A stretch of DNA of 64,000 nucleotides, taken from positions 123,839-187,838 of the forward strand of contig DASVVO010000081.1 of assembly GCA_036386515.1 (NCBI GenBank), in the 5' to 3' direction. The notes beneath the pieces were generated by a model. It was not told the origin of the DNA. It ran no database searches and saw only the letters and a program-made list of their open reading frames with translations. Both the position numbers and the translations under genes were made by a program. Position 1 is the first letter of the stretch. Every line of letters begins with the position of its first letter. Source of the stretch: JAIVJZ01 sp036386515 (GTDB lineage Bacteria; Acidobacteriota; Blastocatellia; Pyrinomonadales; Pyrinomonadaceae). Shown here one piece after another: positions 33,663 to 41,695 of the stretch.

Positions 33663-34550
33663 TCACACTTTTGCGAAGAGGGTTGCGCCGCCGAAGGTGA
33701 TGAAAAGTATCACGCTCAAGCAGGCGTTCGTCGTGAAGAACGCGGCGTTGAGGCGGCTCAGGTCGTCGGCGCGCACGAGCGAGTGTTGATAGACGAGCAG
33801 CGCGCCGGTGGCGACGACGCCGGAGAGGGCGAGCGCGCCGGGCGTCGTCGTCAGGTAGAGCGAGACGAGCGCGGCGAACGCCCCGGCGTGGAGCAGGCGC
33901 GAAATCCAGAACGCGGCGGGGATGCCGACGCGCGCCGGGATCGAGCGCAAGCCCGTGCGGCGGTCGAAGTCGTAATCCTGACAGGCGTAGAGCACGTCGA
34001 ATCCGGCCGTCCAGAGCAGCACGACGAGCGAGAGCAGGAGCGGCACGGGACTGTCGATTGCGCCCCGCACGGCGACCCACGCGCCCGTCGGCGCGATGCA
34101 CAGGCACCAGCCGAGCACGAGGTGCGAGAGCGACGTGAAACGCTTCGTGTATGAATAGAGCAGCACGCTTCCGAGCGCGACGGGCGCGAGCAAGAGGGTC
34201 AGGCGATTGAGCATCGCCGCCGCGACGAAAAAGAGCGCGGCCGAGACGACGGTGAACGTCCACGCGAAACTCACGGAGAGCAGCCCGGCCGGGATGGCGC
34301 GCCCGCTCGTGCGCGGGTTGGCCGCATCGTACTTGTGGTCGGCGATGCGATTGAAAGCCATCGCGGCGGAGCGCGCGCCCACCATCGCCAAAGTGATCCA
34401 GAGCAACTGCCAGCCGGTCGGCAGCCCGCGCGCCGCGAGCACCGCGCCGAGCAGGGCGAAGGGCAGCGCAAAGAGCGTGTGCTCGATCTTGATCATTTCG
34501 AGCGTCGTGCGAATGCTCTGCGCCGTCGTGTTGGTTGATCGGGAAGTCAT
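33663..34550 (-). CDS. UbiA-family prenyltransferase, probably menaquinone (MqnP-type)
   Basis: The 295-residue membrane protein has about eight hydrophobic segments and both UbiA Asp-rich motifs: AMAFNRIADHKYDAANPRTS (NxxxDxxxD, near residue 67) and YACQDYDFDRRTGLRSIPAR (DxxxD, near 190). It fits the 4-hydroxybenzoate polyprenyltransferase-like group used in futalosine-pathway organisms to prenylate a naphthoate. That role is supported by mqnD, mqnE and ubiX on the same strand nearby. It starts 18 bp after ubiX, so the two are likely one transcript. Confidence 0.92.
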   Translation of the reverse strand: MTSRSTNTTAQSIRTTLEMIKIEHTLFALPFALLGAVLAARGLPTGWQLLWITLAMVGARSAAMAFNRIADHKYDAANPRTSGRAIPAGLLSVSFAWTFTVVSAALFFVAAAMLNRLTLLLAPVALGSVLLYSYTKRFTSLSHLVLGWCLCIAPTGAWVAVRGAIDSPVPLLLSLVVLLWTAGFDVLYACQDYDFDRRTGLRSIPARVGIPAAFWISRLLHAGAFAALVSLYLTTTPGALALSGVVATGALLVYQHSLVRADDLSRLNAAFFTTNACLSVILFITFGGATLFAKV

Positions 34551-34568
34551 CGAACTCGTTCGCTCGTT

Positions 34569-35228
34569 TCAGTCGCCGTCCACGGCGGCGGCGACGGCCG
34601 CGTCCTCCGTCGTCATCGTCGCCGTCGGGTCGCCCTGCCACTCGGTGCGCCGCGAATGGGGCACGCCGAATTGATCGAGCACGCGGAAGACGAGATGATC
34701 CACCAACTCTTCGATGCTTTGCGGGCGGTGATAGAAGCCCGGACTGGCGGGCAGGATGCGCGCCCCGGCGCGCGCGAGGCGCAGCATGTTCTCAAGGTGA
34801 ATCGCGTTGTAAGGCGACTCGCGCGGGACGATGATGAGCTTGCGCCCTTCCTTCAAGGTCACGTCGGCGGCGCGGTGAATCAGGTTTGTGCCCGCGCCGG
34901 AAGCGATGGCGCCGAGCGTGCCCATCGAACACGGGATGATCATCATGCCGGCCTGCGGGTGCGACCCGGAAGCGGGCGTCGCCGCCATGTTGTCGAGACG
35001 ATGGAAGCGAATTAATTTCGACTCCGGCGCGAGGCCGACCCATTCGTTGATCGTGCGCGCGTCGCCGCCTTGCAGGTTCGCGCCGAGTTCGACGCGCGCG
35101 ACCGTGTGCGCCGCCCCCGACATGATCAAATTGATGCGCTCGACCACGCCGCTCGACGCCAGATGAATCAGCGTGCGGTGCGCGTAAAGCGCGCCCGAAG
35201 CTCCCGTGATGGCGACAGTCAGTTCCAT
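34569..35228 (-). CDS. ubiX: Flavin prenyltransferase (UbiX/Pad1 family)
   Basis: UbiX makes prenylated FMN for UbiD-type decarboxylases. The 219-residue protein shows the FMN loop VAITGASGALYAHRTLIHLA at the N-terminus, MMIIPCSMGTLGAIASGAGT in the middle and LIIVPRESPYNAIHLENMLR near residue 135, followed by SPGFYHRPQSIEELVDHLVF. In futalosine organisms a UbiX/UbiD pair removes the naphthoate carboxylate, which fits the adjacent prenyltransferase. No ubiD is in the window. Confidence 0.94.
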   Translation of the reverse strand: MELTVAITGASGALYAHRTLIHLASSGVVERINLIMSGAAHTVARVELGANLQGGDARTINEWVGLAPESKLIRFHRLDNMAATPASGSHPQAGMMIIPCSMGTLGAIASGAGTNLIHRAADVTLKEGRKLIIVPRESPYNAIHLENMLRLARAGARILPASPGFYHRPQSIEELVDHLVFRVLDQFGVPHSRRTEWQGDPTATMTTEDAAVAAAVDGD

Positions 35229-35258
35229 AAGTCGAGCCGCGCTGAAAGGCGCGCTATC

Positions 35259-35645
35259 TCACGCCGCGCGGAAAAATGAATGGTAAAGCAAAAGCGCGCC
35301 GATGGCTAACGCCACGCAGCCAGCCGCCGCGTATTTCCGGTGGGCGTTTGCGCCCGCCGGGATCATGCGTTCGGCCTGGCCGGGAATCAGCGCGTAGGTC
35401 ATGCTTTTGAGCGTCATGCCCCAGCCGCAGACGGTGACGATGACGGGCAGGTCAAACACCCACACGTTATGCCCGAGCACGATCAGGAGGCCGAGCGGGA
35501 AGGTGAACATGGCGATGATGATTCCCGCCACGCCCGTCGCTTTCAGGCGCAGGAAGAAGTCGCGCCACTGTCGCGCCATGACGATGTGCGATAGCCCCAC
35601 GGCGAGCAAGGTGATCGCAAAATACCGTTCGATGAAAAGAGCCAT
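35259..35645 (-). CDS. Hypothetical membrane protein, 128 aa
   Basis: Four hydrophobic segments are visible: YFAITLLAVGLSHIVM, GVAGIIIAMFTFPLGLLIVL, LPVIVTVCGWGMTLKS and YAAAGCVALAIGALLLY. The final loop is short and basic. The sequence is well formed and the codon use matches its neighbours. I do not recognise a family beyond small DUF-type membrane proteins. It lies 30 bp upstream of ubiX on the same strand and may be the first gene of that transcript. Confidence 0.7.
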   Translation of the reverse strand: MALFIERYFAITLLAVGLSHIVMARQWRDFFLRLKATGVAGIIIAMFTFPLGLLIVLGHNVWVFDLPVIVTVCGWGMTLKSMTYALIPGQAERMIPAGANAHRKYAAAGCVALAIGALLLYHSFFRAA

Positions 35646-35855
35646 GAGTGATCTCCGTCGTTGGTGATAGCGAGCGCGGCCGGACGTGAGACGCCGCCCG
35701 CCCGAAGTTTACACCACGCGGCGCGACCGGCCTGCCGGTGGGCTGAAACCGGGGCGATGAACCGGCGGGGCGGCGCGCGGCAAATTGCGAAGGCGCGAGC
35801 GTTCGATGCTAGAATGCCGCGAAGGTTTCGACGACTTAAGTTGACGCAAAACAAG

Positions 35856-36632
35856 ATGAATTTACGCGAAATAGAAGAACTGCTGCGCGCGCACCAAACG
35901 GGCGACCTGGAGACGGCGGAGGCGGCGCGGCGGCTCGCCAATCTTCATTACGAAGACATCGAGCACACGCGCATCGATCACGCGCGGGCGGCGCGGCAGG
36001 GTTTTCCCGAAGTCGTCTTCGGGGCGGGGAAGTCGCGCACGCAAATCTGCGAGATCGTCGAACGCCTCGTGGCGCGCTCGCCGAACATCCTCGTCACGCG
36101 CACGGACGCCGCCACCTACGGCGAGGTGCGCAACATCGTGACCGATGCCGAATGGCACGAAGCGGCGCGCCTCATTCGCATCCGGCGCGACCGCACGGAA
36201 CTGGGCGTGGGCGAGGTCGGCATCGTGACGGCGGGCACGAGCGACATCCCCGTGGCCGAGGAGGCGGCGTTGACGGCCGAGGCGATGGGCAATCGCGTGG
36301 CGCGCATCTGGGACGCGGGCGTGGCGGGCATCCACCGGCTCTTTGCCGAGCGCGAACGCCTGCGCGGGTTTCGCGTCATCGTGGTGGCGGCGGGGATGGA
36401 GGGCGCGTTGCCTTCGGTCGTCGGCGGGTTGGTGGGCGTGCCCGTCATCGCCGTGCCGACGAGCATCGGTTACGGCGCGTCGTTCGGCGGGGCGGCCGCG
36501 CTGCTCGGCATGCTCAATTCCTGCGCCTCCAACGTCACGGTCGTCAACATCGACAACGGCTTCGGCGCGGGCTTCGTCGCCAGTCTGATCAACCGCAAGT
36601 GGAACGACAAAGAAGTGGCGAGCGATGAGTAA
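35856..36632 (+). CDS. larB: Nickel-pincer cofactor biosynthesis protein LarB
   Basis: LarB carboxylates and hydrolyses nicotinic acid adenine dinucleotide in the first step of the nickel-pincer cofactor made for lactate racemase-type enzymes. The 258-residue protein starts with the helical NLREIEELLRAHQTGDLETA. It carries PEVVFGAGKSRTQICEIVER and the PurE-like core VTAGTSDIPVAEEAALTAEA, then VVAAGMEGALPSVVGGLVGV and GYGASFGGAAALLGMLNSCA, where the Cys is expected. The ATG at 35856 is chosen over 35661 because family homology starts here. larC, larE and larA are absent from the window. Confidence 0.93.
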   Translation: MNLREIEELLRAHQTGDLETAEAARRLANLHYEDIEHTRIDHARAARQGFPEVVFGAGKSRTQICEIVERLVARSPNILVTRTDAATYGEVRNIVTDAEWHEAARLIRIRRDRTELGVGEVGIVTAGTSDIPVAEEAALTAEAMGNRVARIWDAGVAGIHRLFAERERLRGFRVIVVAAGMEGALPSVVGGLVGVPVIAVPTSIGYGASFGGAAALLGMLNSCASNVTVVNIDNGFGAGFVASLINRKWNDKEVASDE

Positions 36633-38130
36633 CCGGACACACCGCCGCCGCCGCTTCGCACGTCTCACGCATCGCTCATCGCTCATCGCCCTCGTCGTCG
36701 CGCTGGCGACGGCCGGCGCGGGATGCGGCGCGCGGCGCACGCCCGACCTCGAACGCATCTTCGCCCCGGCGCGCGCGCGCAAAGACAAAACTCCCGTCAT
36801 CGTCATCCCCGGCATCCTCGGCTCGCAACTGATGAACCGGCGCACGCGCGAGGTCGTCTGGCCTTCGGCGTTTCGTTCCTCCACCGACGGCCTGAGTTTG
36901 CCGACCATGCCCGACCTCGCCTCGAACCGCGACGAACTCGTCGCCGAGCGCATCGTCGAGACGGCGAAGCTCGCGCGCCTCGCCCCGGACATTTACGTCT
37001 ACTACGAACTCTTAAACGCGCTGCGCCGCTACGGCAACTATCGCGAAGGCGACTGGGACGATCCCCCGCCCGAAGGCGACCGCGATACCTTCTACATCTT
37101 TCCCTACGATTGGCGGCGCGATAACGTCGAGTCGGCGCAGTTGCTCTTTCAACGCGTCGAGGAATTGAAACGGAAACTGGGTCGCCCTGACCTGCGCTTC
37201 AACATCGTGGCGCATTCGATGGGCGGCCTCGTCGCGCGCTACGCGGCGATGTACGGCGCGGCGGACTTGCCCGCGGGCGACGAGGCCGCGCCGCCACCCA
37301 CCTGGGCGGGCGCGCGCCACATCAACAAAATCTTCATGTTCGGCACGCCCAACGAGGGCACGATGGAAGCCTTCGCCACGCTCCTCGAAGGCTATTCGAT
37401 CAACGAGGGCTTGCGCCGCCGCATCCGCCTGCTCAACAAGCTCTCGCGCGAAGACGCTGTCACGATCCCGTCGATCTACCAGTTGCTTCCGCACCCGGAG
37501 GCCGTCCGCTTTCTCGATCAAAACCTCGCGCCGCTCGAAGTTGATTTTTACGACCCTGCAACCTGGCGCAAGTACCAGTGGTCGCCGATCAACGACGAAG
37601 AGTTTCGCGCCCGCTACCAGCGCGGCGAGGTGCGCGACGAGGAAGGCGCGCCCTACCGCGCCACGCTCGCCGAACTCGACGCCTATTTCGCCGCCGCCCT
37701 CACGCGCGCGCGCCGCTTCCACGCCGCCCTCGACGCGCATGCCGAAGACCCGTCGCAGCCGACGCCGGTCGCGCTCTATGTCTTCGGCGGCGATTGTGAA
37801 GAGACTTTGAACGCGCCCGTCATCCTGCGCGACGAACGGCGCGGGCGTTGGCGCACTCTCACCGAGCCGCGCGAATTGCGCGACGCTTCCGGGCGCAAGA
37901 TCAAACGGCGCGATGTCATCCGCGCCATGTACGAACCGGGCGACGGGCGCGTCACGCGCCGCTCGCTCCTGGGCGAACGGCTCGACGCGCCGCGCCGCAG
38001 CCCCTTCTTCAACACGCCGCTCCCCATCGCCTACGGCGTCTTCGCCTGCGACCTCCACAGCGAACTCCAAAACAACAAGACGCTGCAAGACAACGCCCTC
38101 ACGCTGCTGATTGGCGAAGTGATGAACTAG
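36625..38130 (+). CDS. LCAT-like alpha/beta-hydrolase lipoprotein
   Basis: The 501-residue protein overlaps larB by 8 bp. An N-terminal basic region and hydrophobic segment end in a possible lipobox (LATAGAGCG). The hydrolase part shows VIVIPGILGSQLMNRRTREV (oxyanion side) and FNIVAHSMGGLVARYAAMYG with the nucleophile Ser in HSMGG, near residue 198. FPYDWRRDNVESAQL and KIFMFGTPNEGTMEAFATLL are typical of lecithin:cholesterol acyltransferase relatives. It probably acts on lipids at the envelope; the substrate is unknown. The link with larB may be only positional. Confidence 0.85.
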   Translation: MSNRTHRRRRFARLTHRSSLIALVVALATAGAGCGARRTPDLERIFAPARARKDKTPVIVIPGILGSQLMNRRTREVVWPSAFRSSTDGLSLPTMPDLASNRDELVAERIVETAKLARLAPDIYVYYELLNALRRYGNYREGDWDDPPPEGDRDTFYIFPYDWRRDNVESAQLLFQRVEELKRKLGRPDLRFNIVAHSMGGLVARYAAMYGAADLPAGDEAAPPPTWAGARHINKIFMFGTPNEGTMEAFATLLEGYSINEGLRRRIRLLNKLSREDAVTIPSIYQLLPHPEAVRFLDQNLAPLEVDFYDPATWRKYQWSPINDEEFRARYQRGEVRDEEGAPYRATLAELDAYFAAALTRARRFHAALDAHAEDPSQPTPVALYVFGGDCEETLNAPVILRDERRGRWRTLTEPRELRDASGRKIKRRDVIRAMYEPGDGRVTRRSLLGERLDAPRRSPFFNTPLPIAYGVFACDLHSELQNNKTLQDNALTLLIGEVMN

Positions 38131-38162
38131 CAGAACGGACGACGGAGTGAAAAGTAGGGGTC

Positions 38163-38220
38163 GGAAGACAGAAGACAGAAGACAGAAGTCAGAAGACAGA
38201 AGACAGAAGTCAGAAGTCGG
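38163..38220. repeat. AGAAGAC/AGAAGTC heptamer tandem array
   Basis: About eight consecutive 7-bp units alternate between AGAAGAC and AGAAGTC, starting 32 bp after the LCAT-like gene stop. A partial complementary arm (TTCTGTCTCCTGTTTTC) lies at about 38500-38517. The REP-like cluster sits between them, as if inserted into a heptamer inverted repeat. Confidence 0.8.
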
Positions 38221-38256
38221 AATAAAGCACGCTCCGGCCTTAGAAGCTGTATGAAC

Positions 38257-38452
38257 GAGTCCCGTCAGGGACGATTGATAATAGCCCGGCGATTTATCGC
38301 CGGGGATCAGGCGGCAGGATAATGTCTGAGTCCCGGAGGGACGATTGAATGTTCATCATCATTCAATCGTCCCTCCGGGACTCAATGTAAAAGGCACGTT
38401 CGCCATCCCAGCCATTAATGGCTGGGCTATTCTCAAATGTCCCTCCGGGACA
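38257..38452. repeat. Cluster of REP-like palindromes
   Basis: Five palindromic modules follow each other: GTCCCGTCAGGGAC; CCCGGCGATTTATCGCCGGG; a perfect 24-bp hairpin at 38328-38383 whose arm opens GAGTCCCGGAGGGACG; CCCAGCCATTAATGGCTGGG; and GTCCCTCCGGGAC. The GTCCC..GGGAC module appears in both orientations. Such modules are typical of repetitive extragenic palindromes moved by RAYT-type transposases; no such gene is in the window. Confidence 0.8.
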
Positions 38453-38539
38453 AACACAGCTTTACTTTTCACACAGCTTCTTACTCCGCCTGCTCCTGAA
38501 TTCTGTCTCCTGTTTTCTCCTTCATCGTGCATCGTTTAG

Positions 38540-38745
38540 TTAGTCGGCGAGTTGGCGGCGGGCTTCGGCGAGCGCGCGGCGGAAGATTCGCGCGGCCGTG
38601 TCGATCTGTTCGGGCGTGTGCGTCGCCATCACCTGGAAGCGGAAGCGGGCGCGGCCGCGTGCGACCGCCGGGTATTCGACCAGGTTGGCGATCAGTCCGT
38701 TGGCTTCGAGCGCGCGGGAGAGACACCGGGCGCGGCGGACGGGAA
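38540..38745 (-). pseudogene. 3' remnant of an alpha-oxoamine synthase (KBL/AONS family)
   Basis: On the minus strand about 65 residues are readable before a TAA stop, including LSRALEANGLIANLVEYPAV, then RGRARFRFQVMATHTPEQID and ARIFRRALAEARRQL. This is the C-terminal end of glycine C-acetyltransferase / 8-amino-7-oxononanoate synthase-type PLP enzymes (the MATHT and final helix are typical). Upstream, the frame is closed by a TAA near 38751 and no further homology is seen. About 330 N-terminal residues, including the PLP lysine region, are gone. It is a decayed gene fragment beside repeats. Confidence 0.75.
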
Positions 38746-39021
38746 ACTTTTATGTGCGGGAGACGGAACAGGGCGCGGATGGCGCGGGCGGAGCCGGCCA
38801 CCGAGATGACGTAATTACACGCGACTATAAAACGTCAGATCGTTCCTAAATTGTCAGGATAGATTGTTGTCGGGTCGGAAAGAGCGGTCGAGGCTCTCAC
38901 GTCCCATTTGAAGCGGGTGCGAGAGTAAGCGAGGCGCGGGGATGTCAAACGAAATCTCGGATGCGTTGCCGCGCCGAATAACTAAACCGGACGCAACTGC
39001 GGCGGCCACTTGAGGGAAGAA
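38746..39021. other. Non-coding stretch
   Basis: This stretch between the gene remnant and the proS terminator holds no convincing coding frame, tRNA or repeat. Its base composition is more mixed than the flanking genes, consistent with decayed sequence. Confidence 0.5.
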
Positions 39022-39054
39022 CGCGGGGCGCGGGAAAGCCTCCCCGCGCCCCGC
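39022..39054 (-). terminator. GC-rich hairpin terminator of proS
   Basis: CGCGGGGCGCGGG pairs with its complement CCCGCGCCCCGCG around a short AAAGCCT-containing loop, 12 bp past the proS stop. Confidence 0.75.
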
Positions 39055-39065
39055 GAAGTTGTTTG

Positions 39066-40886
39066 TTACGAACCGGCGAGCGCGAGTTGCTGCACGCGCG
39101 CGACCACTTCGGCGAGGCTCACGTCCGTTGATTCTTTCGCGGCGCGGTCGAAGAGTTCGACCATGCCGTCCGTGGTTTTCTTGCCGACGGTAACGCGGTA
39201 GGGGATGCCGATGAGGTCTGCGTCCTTGAACTTCACGCCCGCGCGCTCGTCGCGGTCGTCGAGCAAGACTTCGAGACCGGCGGCGCGCAGTTCCCGGTAG
39301 AGCCGTTCGCCCGCTTCTTTCAACTCCGGCTGCTTGACGTTGGTGACGGTGACGACCACGTCGAAGGGCGCGATGCGGCGCGGCCAGACGATGCCGTCCT
39401 CGTCGTGGTGGAGTTCGATGGCGGCGGCCATGATGCGCTCGATGCCGATGCCGTAGCTGCCCATCACGATCGGCACTTCCTTGCCGTTCCGGTCGAGCAC
39501 CGTCGCGTTCATCGACTTGGAATACTTCGTGCCGAGTTTGAAGATGTGGCCGATCTCAAGCGACTTCGAGACTTCGAGCGCGCCCGCCTCGCAGTTCGGG
39601 CAACGCTCGCCCGACTGCACCGTGCGCAGGTCAACCCACTTATCTTCATCAACTTCAATGTCACGCGCAATATTCACGCCCCGTAGGTGATGATCATCTT
39701 TGTTCGCGCCGGTCGTCATATTGGTGCGACCTTTGAGCGCTTTGTCAGCAATGATCATCACCTCTGGATACTTGATAAATTTTTGGCCGGTGTCGGGGTG
39801 TTTATCGAACGCATGGTTCTTAATTTTTTCTTTTGCCCCCACTGCGCCGAGGCTGCCCGGACTTGCACCCAGCATTGCGCGTATTTCGTCGTGATGTGCT
39901 TGCCGCAACTCTGCTCCACCAAAATGATCGGTTAGCTTCGTCTCATTTAGATGATGGTCGCCCCTCAGGAGGACGAGTACAGGTATAGGTCTGTGCTTCA
40001 GAGGATCACCCCAACCCTGACCCCCTGTCATAAAGATGAGTGTCTTGATTTGCTGGTTGGCAGGAACATTGAAGGGTGGTTGTTCTAAGTCATCAATAGT
40101 GCGGACACCGGGCGTCTCGAACATTTCAGGCTTTGTTAGATGGGAAGTCTCATCCTCGACGTTTGGCAGTCTTGAAGTTGCCTTCTCCAGGTTGGCCGCG
40201 TAGCCGCAACTCTCGCAGGTGGCGATCAGGTCTTCGCCCGCGTCGGTCTTGACCATGAACTCGTTCGACGCCGAGCCGCCCATCGCGCCGGAGGAGGCTT
40301 CGACGATTGCGAACTTGAGGCCGCAGCGCGTGAAGATGTTGATGTAGGCCGCGCGCTGATCCTCGAACGACTTATCCAACCCGGCCTGATCCACGTCGAA
40401 CGAGTAGGCGTCCTTCATGATGAACTGGCGGACGCGAAGCACCCCGGACTTGGGGCGCGCTTCGTCGCGAAATTTCGTCTGTATCTGATACCAGATTTGC
40501 GGCAGTTGCTTGTAGGAGCGCAGTTCGTGGCGGGCGATGCCGGTGAAGATTTCTTCGTGCGTCATGCCGAGGCAGAGGTCTGCGCCCTTGCGATCCTTGA
40601 GGCGAAACATGTTGTCGCCCATCACCGTCCAGCGTCCGGTCTCTTCCCAAATCTCTTTCGGGTTCAGGGCGGGGAGGAAAAACTCCTGCCCGCCGACGGC
40701 CTCCATCTCCTCGCGCACGATTCGCATGATCCGGCGCATGACGAGCCATGAGAGCGGGAGGTAGGAATAGATGCCGGCGGCGAGTTGGCGCACCATGCCG
40801 GCGCGCAGGAGCAGGCGGTGCGAGACGACTTCGGCATCGGCCGGGACTTCGCGCAAAGTGGGGATGAAAAAGTTTGACCAGCGCAT
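39066..40886 (-). CDS. proS: Prolyl-tRNA synthetase, bacterial type with editing insertion
   Basis: ProS charges tRNA-Pro. The 606-residue protein has the class II motifs: LPLSWLVMRRIMRIVREEME (motif 1 area), FRDEARPKSGVLRVRQFIMK (motif 2) and VMGSYGIGIERIMAAAIELH (motif 3). Residues about 235-400 form the INS editing domain that removes Ala-tRNA-Pro. The anticodon-binding domain closes the protein. The INS part (about 39680-40200) is clearly less GC-rich than both flanks and uses different codons, suggesting the domain was replaced by recombination. The ATG at 40886 starts the typical MRWSNFFIPTLREVP. A longer frame from 41663 is an antisense artefact. Confidence 0.96.
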   Translation of the reverse strand: MRWSNFFIPTLREVPADAEVVSHRLLLRAGMVRQLAAGIYSYLPLSWLVMRRIMRIVREEMEAVGGQEFFLPALNPKEIWEETGRWTVMGDNMFRLKDRKGADLCLGMTHEEIFTGIARHELRSYKQLPQIWYQIQTKFRDEARPKSGVLRVRQFIMKDAYSFDVDQAGLDKSFEDQRAAYINIFTRCGLKFAIVEASSGAMGGSASNEFMVKTDAGEDLIATCESCGYAANLEKATSRLPNVEDETSHLTKPEMFETPGVRTIDDLEQPPFNVPANQQIKTLIFMTGGQGWGDPLKHRPIPVLVLLRGDHHLNETKLTDHFGGAELRQAHHDEIRAMLGASPGSLGAVGAKEKIKNHAFDKHPDTGQKFIKYPEVMIIADKALKGRTNMTTGANKDDHHLRGVNIARDIEVDEDKWVDLRTVQSGERCPNCEAGALEVSKSLEIGHIFKLGTKYSKSMNATVLDRNGKEVPIVMGSYGIGIERIMAAAIELHHDEDGIVWPRRIAPFDVVVTVTNVKQPELKEAGERLYRELRAAGLEVLLDDRDERAGVKFKDADLIGIPYRVTVGKKTTDGMVELFDRAAKESTDVSLAEVVARVQQLALAGS

Positions 40887-41099
40887 GAGAGTTGTTTCCA
40901 GTCTCCTTATCGGAAAAGTGCGACGCTTGCAGGTGAACGGGCATTGTCGCGCAAGCCGCGCGCGCAACGCAAACGGCCGGGCGCGGCGGGCTTGCGGGAA
41001 CGCCGGAGGCACAAGCACAATGGGCGCTCGGCACGGCGCGAACGAATCGCGGGAAGTTCGGGGCGGATTAGGCACAGGAGCGAAAAGCGGATTCAGCAC

Positions 41100-41597
41100 A
41101 TGAGCGACCAACTGCGCGTATCTTTCAACAGCCCGCAATGCGGCTGGATGTCGTTCGAGTTGAGAGCGGGCGAGCGGAGTTTGATCAACGCCGTCTCCTC
41201 CGCGCCCTACGATTCGTTGCGCGACCTCATCCGCGCGCTGTCCAGACTCCTCGTGGAAGACGCGGACTTGACGGTGAAGTGGGCGTATGACCCCGACGAG
41301 GTTGACTTTAATTTTCAAGCGCGCGGCGAACGCGCCGAACTGGAAGTGAAGTGGTACAAAAATCACCTCCGGCTCGAAGGCGCGGGCGAGCGCGTGTTCT
41401 TCTACGAGGGCGCGCGGCTCGGCCTGTGTCGTCCCTTCTGGGAGGCTTTGCGCGATCTTCAGGGCGACATGGAAGTGGATGAATTCGCGCGCAACTGGGG
41501 GCGCGAATTTCCCGCACCGGAGATGCAGCGGTTGGCCGAAGACATCGCGGCGTACCGGCGCAAACAAGCCCGGCGCGCGGATACGCCCGCCGCTTAA
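41100..41597 (+). CDS. Hypothetical protein, 165 aa
   Basis: The protein begins MSDQLRVSFNSPQCGWMSFE and looks like a compact alpha/beta domain: LRDLIRALSRLLVEDADLTV as a helix, then KWAYDPDEVDFNFQARGE and AELEVKWYKNHLRLEG as strands. Two Cys and many Trp are present. It has no signal peptide. The shape, alternating hydrophobic strands after helices, resembles small proteins annotated only as hypothetical. It is divergent from proS across 213 bp and 98 bp upstream of glyA on the same strand. Confidence 0.7.
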   Translation: MSDQLRVSFNSPQCGWMSFELRAGERSLINAVSSAPYDSLRDLIRALSRLLVEDADLTVKWAYDPDEVDFNFQARGERAELEVKWYKNHLRLEGAGERVFFYEGARLGLCRPFWEALRDLQGDMEVDEFARNWGREFPAPEMQRLAEDIAAYRRKQARRADTPAA

Positions 41598-41695
41598 GGT
41601 TCGTTTGCGCCGCCGCAAACGCGTGATGTAACATCCGCACGCCGGACAAGCAGTTGCCAACAAACCCTAAACCCACACCGCCGAGGAGAGAACCT

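Noticed and set aside
38163..38220. CRISPR-like tandem repeat
   Set aside because: The units are 7 bp with no spacers; this is a simple tandem array.
38257..38452. CRISPR array
   Set aside because: The modules are different palindromes without constant spacing or unique spacers, and no cas gene is near.
40887..41663. Extended N-terminus for proS reaching 41663
   Set aside because: The extra 259 residues are antisense to the 165-residue gene and do not match ProRS, which begins at MRWSNFFIP.
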